Program-made: the position numbers and the translations under genes
Assembly: GCF_014349235.1 (NCBI RefSeq)
Contig: NZ_JACSOH010000005.1
Location: 186,001 to 250,000, forward strand
Length of the DNA: 64,000 nt
Reading direction: 5' to 3'
Origin: Cytophaga sp. FL35
GTDB taxonomy: Bacteria > Bacteroidota > Bacteroidia > Flavobacteriales > Flavobacteriaceae
Notes under the pieces: generated by a model
Seen by the model: only the letters and a program-made list of their open reading frames with translations
Databases searched by the model: none
Told to the model about the DNA's origin: nothing
In this document: piece after piece, positions 18,736 through 27,688 of the stretch
How positions within the stretch are numbered: position 1 is the first letter of the stretch
Layout: every line of letters begins with the position of its first letter

Positions 18736-19977
18736 ATGAAAAAACTGTTACCATTACTTATTGCATTCCTATTATTACCTATCTTAATTTACGCCCACCA
18801 ACCCAAACAGAGCCTTATATATTTAAGAATCTATGAAGAGACCGGTATCGAGGGGCGTGTGGAGGTAAATGCCAATGAGCTTATTTCGGTGTTTAAATTG
18901 GATGTAGGTTTAGGCCCTAGCATTGAGGATGTACGTCCATACCAAAAGAAAATTGAAGAATACCTACTGGAACATTTGCAATTTTCGTCCACTGAAATAG
19001 GCGCTTATAAAATTGTTTTCACGGGTGAGCTTTCTAAACTTGATACCAGTTTTGGAGACTTTATCAATTTTCATTTTAGGTTGGAACCGGCGAAAAACAT
19101 TCCTGATGACTTAATTGTAGAATATACCGCGTTTATGGAAGAAGACCCTTCGCATCAAGGGTTGATTGCCATGGAATACAATTGGAAAGCCGGTTTAATT
19201 AATAATGAGTCCATTGTAGCCCTCTACCTTACTAAGGACGAACCTAAGGGAACCATTGACCTTACCGAAACATCTTTATGGAAAGGATTCGTAGCAATGG
19301 TTGAGCAAGGTATTTGGCATATTTGGATAGGTATGGATCATATTCTTTTCCTTTTGGCCTTGATTCTACCTTCCGTAGTTCGAAGAAGAAGGGAACCTAT
19401 GGCCGATGCACCTACTAAATTCAACATTTTTGGGTGGGAGCCGGTATTGGAATTTAAGCCGGCCTTTATGTACATTCTAAAAATTGTTACCTTTTTTACC
19501 CTTGCACATACTATTACTTTAAGCTTGGCATCTTTAGGAATTATAGAATTACCGTCAAGGGTGGTAGAGTCAATTATTGCTTTTTCGGTAGGTTTGGCCG
19601 CTCTGCATAATATCAAGCCTATTTTTAAAGGGAAGGATTGGGTAATTGCATTTATATTCGGTTTATTCCATGGTTTTGGTTTTGCCAGTGTTCTTGGGGA
19701 TTTAGGTTTTAAGGGGGAATATCTTTCCTTATCCTTGGTAGGTTTTAACGTAGGTGTGGAGATTGGTCAAATAGTCATCATAGCTTTAATTTTTCCAGTT
19801 CTATTCCTGATACGAAAGCGAAAAATATATCCAAAATTATTGGTCGGTCTATCTGTACTTCTCATTTTGGTGTCTGCCTATTGGTTTATAGAAAGAGCTT
19901 TTGATGTGGATTTGCCTTTGGATGAAATTGTTAATCGCAATTTGTACCCCATCGCCAGGTTCATAGGTTTGCTGTAA
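18736..19977 (+). CDS. HupE/UreJ-2 family metal permease
   Basis: A 413-residue membrane protein: signal peptide 1-20, a periplasmic N-terminal domain to about residue 180, then six to seven membrane helices. Helices carry the family's metal-type motifs: HIWIGMDHILFLLAL near 195-210, FFTLAHTITLSLA near 255, FGLFHGFGFA near 310, GFNVGVEIGQ near 335. Family members are linked to nickel or cobalt supply, but this branch of HupE-like proteins has no settled substrate. It is the first gene of the rightward unit, 23 bases ahead of the second NRPS, and the only inner-membrane transporter in the locus, so it may bring the metal across the inner membrane or sense it. Confidence 0.85.
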   Translation: MKKLLPLLIAFLLLPILIYAHQPKQSLIYLRIYEETGIEGRVEVNANELISVFKLDVGLGPSIEDVRPYQKKIEEYLLEHLQFSSTEIGAYKIVFTGELSKLDTSFGDFINFHFRLEPAKNIPDDLIVEYTAFMEEDPSHQGLIAMEYNWKAGLINNESIVALYLTKDEPKGTIDLTETSLWKGFVAMVEQGIWHIWIGMDHILFLLALILPSVVRRRREPMADAPTKFNIFGWEPVLEFKPAFMYILKIVTFFTLAHTITLSLASLGIIELPSRVVESIIAFSVGLAALHNIKPIFKGKDWVIAFIFGLFHGFGFASVLGDLGFKGEYLSLSLVGFNVGVEIGQIVIIALIFPVLFLIRKRKIYPKLLVGLSVLLILVSAYWFIERAFDVDLPLDEIVNRNLYPIARFIGLL

Positions 19978-20000
19978 CTTCAAACAAAATAATTTTTTAG

Positions 20001-22928
20001 TTGGAAAAAAAGGCATCAAATAGTTCGCTTTTAAACAGGTGGAAGAATCGGGACAAATCCAAAACATCCACGCAATCCACAGTGCCGAAAGCGCCGGAGG
20101 ATGCAAAGATTCCTCTGTCTAGCGGTCAGCAGCGTATCTGGTTTTTACAGCAATTGTATCCTGAAAATCCGTTCTATAATTATTCGGAAGCTTTACTTTT
20201 TAAAGGAAAATTGGAGACTCAATTTTTGCAGCAAGCCTTTGAGCAAGTTTGCCTAAATCACGAAATACTGAGGTCCTATTTTCCAATGGAAAACGGCTCT
20301 CCTGTGATCAAAACTTCCGATTTAAAACCAGAAATACGGCAGGAGGATTTCAGCAAGCATTCAAGTGTTGAATCTGATAGGCTTTTGCAAGCCCTGATGC
20401 GCGAGCAATCCCGAACCGTTTTTACGTTATCGAGTCCGTTACTTTTAAAAGCCTCCCTAGTTAAACTTTCTGAGGATTCCCATGTTTTTTTCCTTACCAT
20501 CCACCATATCATTGTGGATGAATGGTCTATTGGCCTTTTAAAAAATGAATTGGCAACGCATTATAGAGCATTGTCTTCCGGAGCAGATTTGTTAGTTTCT
20601 CAACCAGAAATCCAATATAAGGATTACGCCTATTGGGAAAGAAATAAGGAAATAAATCCCCAAGCACTGGATTATTGGAAGGAAAAACTTTCAGGAGAAA
20701 TACCTGTTTTAAATCTGCAGACCGATTTTCAAAGACCGGCGGTGCCAAAGTTTAACGGAAAGCAACTAACCAAATCCCTGTCCGAGAGCTTTTCAAAAGA
20801 AGTTCTAAATCTGGCAACGAGACAGAAAACGACACCTTTTAATCTTCTTTTGGCCGGTTTTTATGTACTATTACATAAGTATACGGGTCAAAATGACATT
20901 TTAGTAGGAACCCCAGTTTCCAATAGAAATAACAAAGTCTTGGAAGATGCCTTCGGTTTTTTTGTTGATACGGTTGTTCTTAGAAATTCCATTTCTGAAA
21001 ATGATTCTTTAGCGTCCTTAATAGAAAAAATCAAAACAAATACCTTGGAGGCTTTTTCCAATAAAAGCATCCCTTTTGATGTCTTGGTAAAGGAACTAAA
21101 AGTGACGCGTTCACTGTCTGTGAATCCTTTTTTTCAGGTTATGTTCTTATATCATCCTCAAGAAGAAGTTCCGGTTTTTGGTGATGAGGTTCAATTATCC
21201 AAAGAGTTTGAATTCGACACAGAGGTTGCCAAGTTTGACCTTACCCTTTCCATTTCGGAAAAAAAGGGGAGCCTTGATCTTACTTTTGAATACGATACCG
21301 ATTTGTTTCAAGAAGTGACCATTAGACGAATGTTGGATCACTATGAAATTCTTTTGAAGCAGCTAGTGGTATCAACTGCTATACAAACTTCTGAAATAGC
21401 CCTATTAACAGAAAAAGAAAAAGCCTTTTTTCTAGAAAGACCCGCAAGGATTAGTTCCTTTTTGGAGTACCAAGGAATACATGAGGTCATTGGGGAAGTA
21501 GCTAAAAATAACCCGGATAAAAAGGCCGTAACTTTGGGTGATACCTCTCTTAGCTATCAAGATCTTGATAGTAGGGCAGAAGAGGTAGCAGTACATATTT
21601 TAAACCAAAGGAAGGGTGTAAGCAATGGAATTATCGGCTTGTGTGTAGACCGTTCTATGGAAATGATCATTGGTCTATTGGGTATTCTAAAATCTGGCAA
21701 TGCCTATTTACCCATTGATCCAAATTACCCAATGGTACGGCTACATTTTATTTTGGAAGATGCCCAATGTTCCTTATTGGTTTCCCATAGTTCGTTAAAG
21801 GATGTTTTTGCAGGAAAAGATATCCAAACACTTTTTATAGATGAATTAAAGCCCTCGAGAACTAAGGAAAACATCACTTTTCCAGCAGACAATAGAAATA
21901 ATCTGGCCTACGTTATTTATACATCGGGTAGCAGTGGAAAACCTAAAGGAGTACCCATAACACATGATGATATCCTCAATTCAACCGCAGGCCGGTTGGA
22001 TTTTTACAAGGAAAGCCCTAAAGCGTTTCTTTTAATGTCTTCCATCTCCTTTGATAGCTCAAAAGCTGGAATTTTTTGGACCCTCTGTACAGGTGGCAAC
22101 TTGATACTTACCGAAAATAGAATTGAACAAGATGTACAAAAAGTTGGGGAACTTATTGAAAAAAATCAAGTTAGTCATGCCCTTATGCTCCCTTCTTTAT
22201 ACGCACTTATTTTGGGCCATGTGGAGACTAAAAGACTTCATACTTTAAATACAGTTATAGTTGCAGGTGAGGCATGTACTCCTTCCCTATGTCAATTGCA
22301 CTATAAAAAGTTACCGAGTACAAAACTGTATAATGAGTACGGACCTACAGAGGCTACGGTTTGGGCCACGGCGCACGAGATTATTCCAGCAGAAATGGAG
22401 AAAACTGTTGCCATTGGTAGGGGAGTAGCTGGTAACAAAATATATCTTCTCAACAAAAATTTAGAAATGGTTCCTTTTGGAGCTGTGGGCGAAATCTATA
22501 TTTCCGGACCAAGTTTGGCCAAAGGATATTTGAATAGAACGGAACTTTCATCTGCAGTATTTCTTAAAAACCCCTTTGGCCATTCGGGTTATGAAAAAAT
22601 GTATAAAACCGGAGATTTGGGTAGGTTTAGGGCCGACGGAAACTTGGAATTTTTAGGAAGGGCAGACCAGCAGGTCAAACTTAGGGGGTATAGAATTGAA
22701 TTGGAAGAAGTTGAGAATGCCATCAAATCTTTAGGTACCGTAACCGAAGTTATTGCGCAGGTTGAAACTTTGGAAATAGAGAAAGATAGTACTTTTTCTG
22801 ATTTTGATAATGCTGATGCATTTCTTGGACAATTGATGGCTACATTGGAAGAGGAGGAAATTGAGCAGCTTCTAAACGAAGTTGAAATATTGGGGAAAAC
22901 GGAATCATTCTTGTCCTCCCGAGAATAA
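20001..22928 (+). CDS. NRPS module part 1: condensation and adenylation (N-terminal subdomain)
   Basis: A 975-residue protein. The condensation domain spans about 35-470 with HHIIVDE at 168-174 and the N-terminal motif LSSGQQRIWFLQQL. The adenylation domain runs from about 485: A3 IYTSGSSGKPKG 639-650, A5 NEYGPTE 778-784, A7 YKTGDLG 868-874, A8 885-905. It stops after an acidic helical stretch (EEEEIEQLL near 950) without A9 or A10, which are encoded by the next frame. The specificity positions read D-S-A-M-I-A-E-V-W-(K); I cannot assign a substrate. The start is the TTG at 20001, directly after an in-frame stop; the next in-frame ATG lies within the condensation domain. It is the natural acceptor for the peptide from the first NRPS. 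Confidence 0.88.
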   Translation: MEKKASNSSLLNRWKNRDKSKTSTQSTVPKAPEDAKIPLSSGQQRIWFLQQLYPENPFYNYSEALLFKGKLETQFLQQAFEQVCLNHEILRSYFPMENGSPVIKTSDLKPEIRQEDFSKHSSVESDRLLQALMREQSRTVFTLSSPLLLKASLVKLSEDSHVFFLTIHHIIVDEWSIGLLKNELATHYRALSSGADLLVSQPEIQYKDYAYWERNKEINPQALDYWKEKLSGEIPVLNLQTDFQRPAVPKFNGKQLTKSLSESFSKEVLNLATRQKTTPFNLLLAGFYVLLHKYTGQNDILVGTPVSNRNNKVLEDAFGFFVDTVVLRNSISENDSLASLIEKIKTNTLEAFSNKSIPFDVLVKELKVTRSLSVNPFFQVMFLYHPQEEVPVFGDEVQLSKEFEFDTEVAKFDLTLSISEKKGSLDLTFEYDTDLFQEVTIRRMLDHYEILLKQLVVSTAIQTSEIALLTEKEKAFFLERPARISSFLEYQGIHEVIGEVAKNNPDKKAVTLGDTSLSYQDLDSRAEEVAVHILNQRKGVSNGIIGLCVDRSMEMIIGLLGILKSGNAYLPIDPNYPMVRLHFILEDAQCSLLVSHSSLKDVFAGKDIQTLFIDELKPSRTKENITFPADNRNNLAYVIYTSGSSGKPKGVPITHDDILNSTAGRLDFYKESPKAFLLMSSISFDSSKAGIFWTLCTGGNLILTENRIEQDVQKVGELIEKNQVSHALMLPSLYALILGHVETKRLHTLNTVIVAGEACTPSLCQLHYKKLPSTKLYNEYGPTEATVWATAHEIIPAEMEKTVAIGRGVAGNKIYLLNKNLEMVPFGAVGEIYISGPSLAKGYLNRTELSSAVFLKNPFGHSGYEKMYKTGDLGRFRADGNLEFLGRADQQVKLRGYRIELEEVENAIKSLGTVTEVIAQVETLEIEKDSTFSDFDNADAFLGQLMATLEEEEIEQLLNEVEILGKTESFLSSRE

Positions 22929-24357
22929 AAAAAATGCGAATAATTTGACTACTGCGCTTACAGATAGAATCACCAAACTGACCCCCGAAGAACGAAAGTT
23001 ACTTTGGGCTAGGGCAGAGCAGCGTATAATAAACAGAGAAAAATCATCTGATAAACCAGATTCCCAACAACTTGTGGCTTATGTTAAAGCCAATCAAGAT
23101 TTTGATTTGGAAGCTTTAAAAAGCAGTCTTCGAGCCAAGGTCCCTGAATATATGGTTCCGTCTCAATGGGTAAAATTGGAAGAATTTCCCTTACTGCCCA
23201 ATGGGAAGGTGAATAAAAAAGCGCTCCGCAGTGTACGGCCCTTAGCGCAAGAAGAACAAAAAGCTAAGCCTGAAGCTCGAGAGCCGAAAAATGATATTGA
23301 AAAAAAATTATTATCTATCTGGCAAGAAGTTTTACAGCTTCCGAATATTGGAGTGGCCGATAATTTTTTTGATATCGGCGGGGACTCTATTTTAAGCATT
23401 CAGGTGATTGCCAAAGCGAGGTCCGCTGGAATTGAATTGGAACCCAAACAGCTCTTTGAGCATCAAAATGTGGAACAATTGGCCAATTTTATGCTCACTG
23501 AGGATAAGCGAGTAGAAGAAGCCATCTCCCAACTTAACCTAAAACATTTGGTGCCTATTGTACCTAATGGAAGCAAACCACCATTGTTCTGTCTACATAG
23601 CGGTGGAACGCATTTTTTCTTTTACAATCTTTTCGGTAAAAAATTAAAAAATGAGCGCCCTGTATTTGCCCTTCAAGCCTCACCACATGAGGGGGAATTG
23701 GTTCTTCATAATTCGGTGAATACCATGGCAAAGGATTTTATTGCGGATATAAAGCAAGTAACACCACATGGACCTTATCATTTTATTTCTTATTGCTATA
23801 ACACAGCAATTGGCGCGGAGGTTTGCAGGCAGTTGGAAGAAAAAGGGGAACAGGTCAACCTTATAATCGCAGACACCATGGCCGACTACCTAAGTCTTTT
23901 TGATGCTTCACAAACCCCTAGAAGGGCAAAGGCTTTTTTGGGTAGGTTCGCGAAGAATCCGGTGAAGACCGTATCCAATTTTGTAAAGGGTAAATTTATT
24001 CGTCCCCTAAGGGAACGTTTAAAAACGAACGATGTCACAGGAAGCGAAAAAATAGTTCAAGAATTACATTTGAATCATATTGAGATTTATCGCTCGTATC
24101 AATGGCAACCCATAAAAAGCTCTATAAATCTTCTGCTCACCAAAAAAAAACAGGAAGAATTCAATAGCAAGGTGGTTGCTTCCTGGGAAAAAATGACCAC
24201 TGGAAATGTACATGTGCTGCCCACCTTAGGCCATCATGACCGCTTGTTTTTGGAAGGTACCGTGATGGAAACGGCGCAGAATGTAGATGATTTAATGGAC
24301 AGGTACGAGTCTGCGAAATTAATAGGTAAAGGAAAAGTTAATGAAACTTTTGAGTAA
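22882..24357 (+). CDS. NRPS module part 2: adenylation C-terminal subdomain, PCP and Cys-type thioesterase
   Basis: 491 residues in the +1 frame relative to the preceding NRPS. The frame is open from 22876; candidate starts are TTG at 22882 or 22945, with no early ATG. After a linker (TPEERKLLWARAEQ) come A9/A10 (YMVPSQWVKLEEFPLLPNGKVN in two parts, residues 90-111), the carrier with S169 (NFFDIGGDS), then a type I thioesterase from about 225. The thioesterase nucleophile position reads SYCYNT instead of GYSFGG, placing C305 where Ser is expected. The Asp (LIIADTMAD near 331) and His (LGHHDRLF near 451) of the triad are present. It releases the final product. Whether it is fused to the upstream frame or made separately is unresolved. 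Confidence 0.85.
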   Translation: MKYWGKRNHSCPPENKKNANNLTTALTDRITKLTPEERKLLWARAEQRIINREKSSDKPDSQQLVAYVKANQDFDLEALKSSLRAKVPEYMVPSQWVKLEEFPLLPNGKVNKKALRSVRPLAQEEQKAKPEAREPKNDIEKKLLSIWQEVLQLPNIGVADNFFDIGGDSILSIQVIAKARSAGIELEPKQLFEHQNVEQLANFMLTEDKRVEEAISQLNLKHLVPIVPNGSKPPLFCLHSGGTHFFFYNLFGKKLKNERPVFALQASPHEGELVLHNSVNTMAKDFIADIKQVTPHGPYHFISYCYNTAIGAEVCRQLEEKGEQVNLIIADTMADYLSLFDASQTPRRAKAFLGRFAKNPVKTVSNFVKGKFIRPLRERLKTNDVTGSEKIVQELHLNHIEIYRSYQWQPIKSSINLLLTKKKQEEFNSKVVASWEKMTTGNVHVLPTLGHHDRLFLEGTVMETAQNVDDLMDRYESAKLIGKGKVNETFE

Positions 24358-25042
24358 TTCAGTTGATATTTGGTCCATTGATACCGCAAAGTTCCCGCAT
24401 GATTTAACGTCTTACTTTCAACTATTGTCCCAAGAAGAGCAACTACGAAGCCAACGTTTTAAATTCGAAAATGACCAACGCTTGAATATCTTGGCAAGAA
24501 GCGCCTTACGCCTATTGGCGGGCCAGTACCTCAATTGTACGCCAGTTTCTATACAAATGGGTTATGAAGAGTATGACAAACCTTATTTTTTAGATTATCC
24601 AGAGTTAAAATTCAATGTTTCCCATTCGGGGGAAATGATAGTGCTAGCCTTTATACAACAGTTTGAGCTCGGTGTGGACGTGGAGTATATCAAAACAGAT
24701 TTTGAGGTGATGGATATTGCCGATAATTTCTTTGCTCATGACGAGATTCAAAATCTCAAGGAAGTGGAAAAGGAATTGCAATTTGAAGCATTTTATAGAT
24801 GCTGGACTCGTAAGGAAGCATTCATAAAAGCCAAAGGGAGCGGACTTTCATTTCCTTTGGCGGATTTTTCGGTTTCCATAGGGGAGAAGGCCAAATTACT
24901 TGCTACTCGTTGGGATGCAGAAGAAAAAAATGAATGGAGTTTATCATCCTTTATGCCCAAAAACGGCTATGTAGGAGCATTGGCCGTTCATGGCCCTGTA
25001 AAAACAATTAAGTATCACGAGTGGAAAGGCTTTGAAGCATAA
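24341..25042 (+). CDS. Sfp-type 4'-phosphopantetheinyl transferase
   Basis: A 233-residue enzyme that transfers the phosphopantetheine arm of CoA to carrier-protein serines, activating the three carriers of this locus. Family motifs visible are FNVSHSGE near 94, LGVDVEYI near 112, FYRCWTRKEAFIKAKGSGL near 150-170. Length matches Sfp/Gsp-type enzymes. The start overlaps the thioesterase gene by 17 bases, so it belongs to the same operon. The stop is followed by a convergent gene after one base. Confidence 0.93.
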   Translation: MKLLSNSVDIWSIDTAKFPHDLTSYFQLLSQEEQLRSQRFKFENDQRLNILARSALRLLAGQYLNCTPVSIQMGYEEYDKPYFLDYPELKFNVSHSGEMIVLAFIQQFELGVDVEYIKTDFEVMDIADNFFAHDEIQNLKEVEKELQFEAFYRCWTRKEAFIKAKGSGLSFPLADFSVSIGEKAKLLATRWDAEEKNEWSLSSFMPKNGYVGALAVHGPVKTIKYHEWKGFEA

Positions 25043-25043
25043 T

Positions 25044-26369
25044 TTAATCTACCACAAAGTTGAAACCACCAAGGGCAATCCAAGAGCTGAACGAGGTATC
25101 TCGGTCGTATTTGTAAACCTTTAAAACGATACTTTTCAATCCAATTTTTGAGATTTTGAAGTTTGTAAATATGTCCGTATAGGTGACTCCAAAACCTATT
25201 TGCTGGGCCATATATTCAGAAAGGTCAAAATCTGAAGTGTAATAATCCTGTGTTAAAATATGCTGGTTATATCCCCTAAAATAAGTAGCTGCTTGCTGCC
25301 CATAATATCTATACGAAGGGTAAAGGGTAAACTTATCCGTGATTTTAATCGGGAGTTCTACACTGGCCGTGTGGGAGGTAATTCCCCAATCATCGGTATA
25401 AAATCGATAATAGGTTCTCAAGGATAGCGAAGCATTTAAAAACCAGTTAAGTCGCGTACCAAGAGCCCATTTGAGTCGGTTATCCGGTAGTCTTTCAATA
25501 TCATCCGCTAGATGAAAACCTTCCACAAAAGAATCCGAAACATCATCAAAATAAACCCGTTGAAAAGGCGTAGAGAGCAAGCCTTGTTGTTGTACGACAT
25601 CCACCGAAATCAAACCTTGTATATTTTTTTGTAGAATTTGCGAAAAGGTGAATCCAAGGGAATAGGAGTTTCGGTTGGAGTTTTCCAAATCTGTAAAAGC
25701 CGGGGTGTAATTAGGATTTCCGGTTATTTCACTGCGTCTAAACTCTCCAATTCCGCCTTCGGCAAAAGGCCGCAATTCTATGGGATAAATGAGTTTCCAT
25801 TTGTCTAGAAATATATTGGTGCTTAGGCTGACTTCGGTATTTTTTTCGTTGAAAAGACGGGTATAACTTCCTCCAAATCCAAAAGAAAAATAGTCATACT
25901 CAGAACTCACCGATAGCTTGCCTGTCCAAATCTTGTTTCGGTCATCGGAACTATGGCTATACGTGCCAATAAAATTCACCCAAACATCCGATTGAGAGGC
26001 TCCAGTTGTGGCATTAAAAGCATTGGCATTGTTATTACTGTCAAAGGGATTCACATTGCTGGAAGAAGCCGAGGTGTAAGCGGAAATTCCGGCATCGACC
26101 ATTAAAACATCGTCATCGTTCATGGGAATGGAAACAATTACCGTTCCTGTAGCATCCGTAAGTTCTTCGGTACCCGTTCCACCTGTAACTGCAGCATTTT
26201 CTCCGTCTTGGGTGTAGTAACTAGTGAGAAAGTCTATTTCGGTGGTTTCCAGTACCCGCTTTTTATAGGAATTGTCATCTTGGGCCGTTAGCAAGAGACA
26301 AGCCATGAAAAAACAAAAAACTAGGCCATTCTTCAGTATAATTGAAAATGTTCTTAATTGCATCCGCAT
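25044..26369 (-). CDS. DUF3570 outer-membrane protein, possible ApbE flavinylation target
   Basis: A 441-residue beta-barrel-like protein with a signal peptide (about 1-30) and alternating aromatic-rich strands to the end. The DUF3570 label rests on its neighbours (DUF4266 and ApbE) and general pattern. Two short segments fit the Thr-containing sequence that ApbE modifies (DxxTxA[ST]-like): SAYTSAS at 96-102 and NATTGAS at 119-125. FMN attachment there is inference. Its start overlaps the preceding DUF4266 gene by 16 bases. Confidence 0.75.
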   Translation of the reverse strand: MRMQLRTFSIILKNGLVFCFFMACLLLTAQDDNSYKKRVLETTEIDFLTSYYTQDGENAAVTGGTGTEELTDATGTVIVSIPMNDDDVLMVDAGISAYTSASSSNVNPFDSNNNANAFNATTGASQSDVWVNFIGTYSHSSDDRNKIWTGKLSVSSEYDYFSFGFGGSYTRLFNEKNTEVSLSTNIFLDKWKLIYPIELRPFAEGGIGEFRRSEITGNPNYTPAFTDLENSNRNSYSLGFTFSQILQKNIQGLISVDVVQQQGLLSTPFQRVYFDDVSDSFVEGFHLADDIERLPDNRLKWALGTRLNWFLNASLSLRTYYRFYTDDWGITSHTASVELPIKITDKFTLYPSYRYYGQQAATYFRGYNQHILTQDYYTSDFDLSEYMAQQIGFGVTYTDIFTNFKISKIGLKSIVLKVYKYDRDTSFSSWIALGGFNFVVD

Positions 26370-26566
26370 CCGCCCCCAGTTTTACCACCATTCGCTCCTA
26401 CGGATCCCTCTCTGTAGGAATGCATCACGTTCAGGTTTCGGTCTACCTTTTTATCGGTGAGCACCATATCCGGGTCGTTTAAATTGACCTTTTGATATTC
26501 TTTTACCGTTAGACAGCTTGTGCACATAAGCCCAACGAAAGCGGCAAGAATAATTAATTTTCCCAT
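26354..26566 (-). CDS. DUF4266 small lipoprotein with C-terminal Gly-Cys motif
   Basis: A 70-residue protein with a lipoprotein signal (lipobox-like CTSC near 15-18) and a C-terminus ending GGKTGGGCGCN. The two terminal cysteines are characteristic of the family and might bind metal or a cofactor. It overlaps both neighbours (13 bases with the ApbE gene, 16 with DUF3570), so the three are one translationally coupled operon. Function unknown. Confidence 0.82.
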   Translation of the reverse strand: MGKLIILAAFVGLMCTSCLTVKEYQKVNLNDPDMVLTDKKVDRNLNVMHSYREGSVGANGGKTGGGCGCN

Positions 26567-27543
26567 GTTCTATCTATTTCAATGTTTTTGGAAGTAAAGA
26601 TGCTTCCCTGATCATCAATAATGATGGCCTTTACTTTGGGTATTTGTTGAATTAAGTTGAGCCCTGTTTCCTTGCCCATTACAAATACTGCCGTCGCCAA
26701 GGCATCTGCAAGTTCTGCCTGTGGGGCAAAAATGGTAACACTGGCCAATCCACTGGCGGGCCAGCCGCTACGTGGGTCAATAATGTGCGAATAGCGCTTG
26801 CCGTCCAACATTTTAAATTTTTCATAGTTGCCGCTGGTTACTACAGCTTCCTCTTTTAAATTAAACGATACAAAGACTTGATTCTTGTTCAGCGGGTTGG
26901 TCAGGGCTATTTTCCATGGCTTTCCGTTCGCTTGCTGTCCCCATGTATTCATATCGCCAGAGGCATTGATAATCCCCCCGCTAACACCTTGTTTCATCAA
27001 TAATTTTTTGGCCATGTCTGCGGCATAGCCTTTACCTATGGCGCCAAACCCTATTTTCATTCCGTTCTCCTTTAAAAAAACGGTATGCTTTTCTTTATCT
27101 AATTTTACCTTTTTAAAACCTACCTTAGAGACAGACGCTCTTATGTCTTCAGCCGAGGGTAGGGCTGGATCGGGATTGTTAAAATCCCAAATTCTATCCA
27201 TGGAGGCATAAGTAATGTCAAAAGCACCGTCGGTCACCTGGGAAATATCCAAGCTTCTTTTGATGAGTTGCCATAGTTCCGGATGAACGGAAACAGCTCT
27301 CTTTCCTGCATTTTTATTAATAAGTGATGTTTGCGATTGGGAATCCCAGGAAGAAATAAGTGTTTCAATCCGCTCAATTTCTGCAATGGCAAAATCGATG
27401 TACTTAGCGCCTTGTACGGAATCGTTTGCTACCACTGTAATATCAAATCTGCTCCCCATCAATTTTAGGGTGCGCTGATAGTTCTGTTGGGAATAGCCAA
27501 GTGTGGTAATTAAGAAGAGAAAGTAGAGACAGCGCTTTTTCAA
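26554..27543 (-). CDS. apbE: ApbE-type FAD:protein FMN transferase
   Basis: An exported enzyme that attaches FMN from FAD to threonine of target proteins outside the cytoplasm. Motifs: GSRFDITV near the N-terminus, GAIGKGYAADMAKK (FAD site), INASGDMNTWG, HIIDPRSGWP, ELADALATAVFVMG. The reading frame is open further upstream to a TTG at 27591, but a start at the TTG at 27543 gives a clean signal peptide (KKRCLYFLFLITTLGYSQ) and is preferred. It leads an operon with DUF4266 and DUF3570, whose products are the likely partners or targets. Confidence 0.92.
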   Translation of the reverse strand: MKKRCLYFLFLITTLGYSQQNYQRTLKLMGSRFDITVVANDSVQGAKYIDFAIAEIERIETLISSWDSQSQTSLINKNAGKRAVSVHPELWQLIKRSLDISQVTDGAFDITYASMDRIWDFNNPDPALPSAEDIRASVSKVGFKKVKLDKEKHTVFLKENGMKIGFGAIGKGYAADMAKKLLMKQGVSGGIINASGDMNTWGQQANGKPWKIALTNPLNKNQVFVSFNLKEEAVVTSGNYEKFKMLDGKRYSHIIDPRSGWPASGLASVTIFAPQAELADALATAVFVMGKETGLNLIQQIPKVKAIIIDDQGSIFTSKNIEIDRTWEN

Positions 27544-27637
27544 AGGTTCAATTCTGAGGTTTTGTTTAAAGGTAACAAATGTTGAACCCAAAATTCATTT
27601 TGAAATTATTTCTGTAAGGCAAAATAACAGCATAAAA

Positions 27638-27665
27638 AAGCCGGCCATTATTAAATGACCGGCTT
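27638..27665 (-). terminator. Terminator after the 113-residue exported protein
   Basis: On the minus strand AAGCCGGTCAT pairs with ATGGCCGGCTT (one G-T mismatch) and is followed by six T, 24 bases beyond the stop codon. It separates this gene from the ApbE operon. Confidence 0.85.
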
Positions 27666-27688
27666 CATTTACTTATAAGGTCTAAGAA

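Noticed and set aside
22921-22940. Programmed -1 frameshifting at the A8 run between the two NRPS frames
   Set aside because: The run lies after the stop codon of the first frame, and the second part is in the +1 frame, so -1 slippage cannot join them.
27544-27591. Upstream TTG start for ApbE
   Set aside because: The added 16 residues are polar and would precede the signal peptide that begins at TTG 27543.
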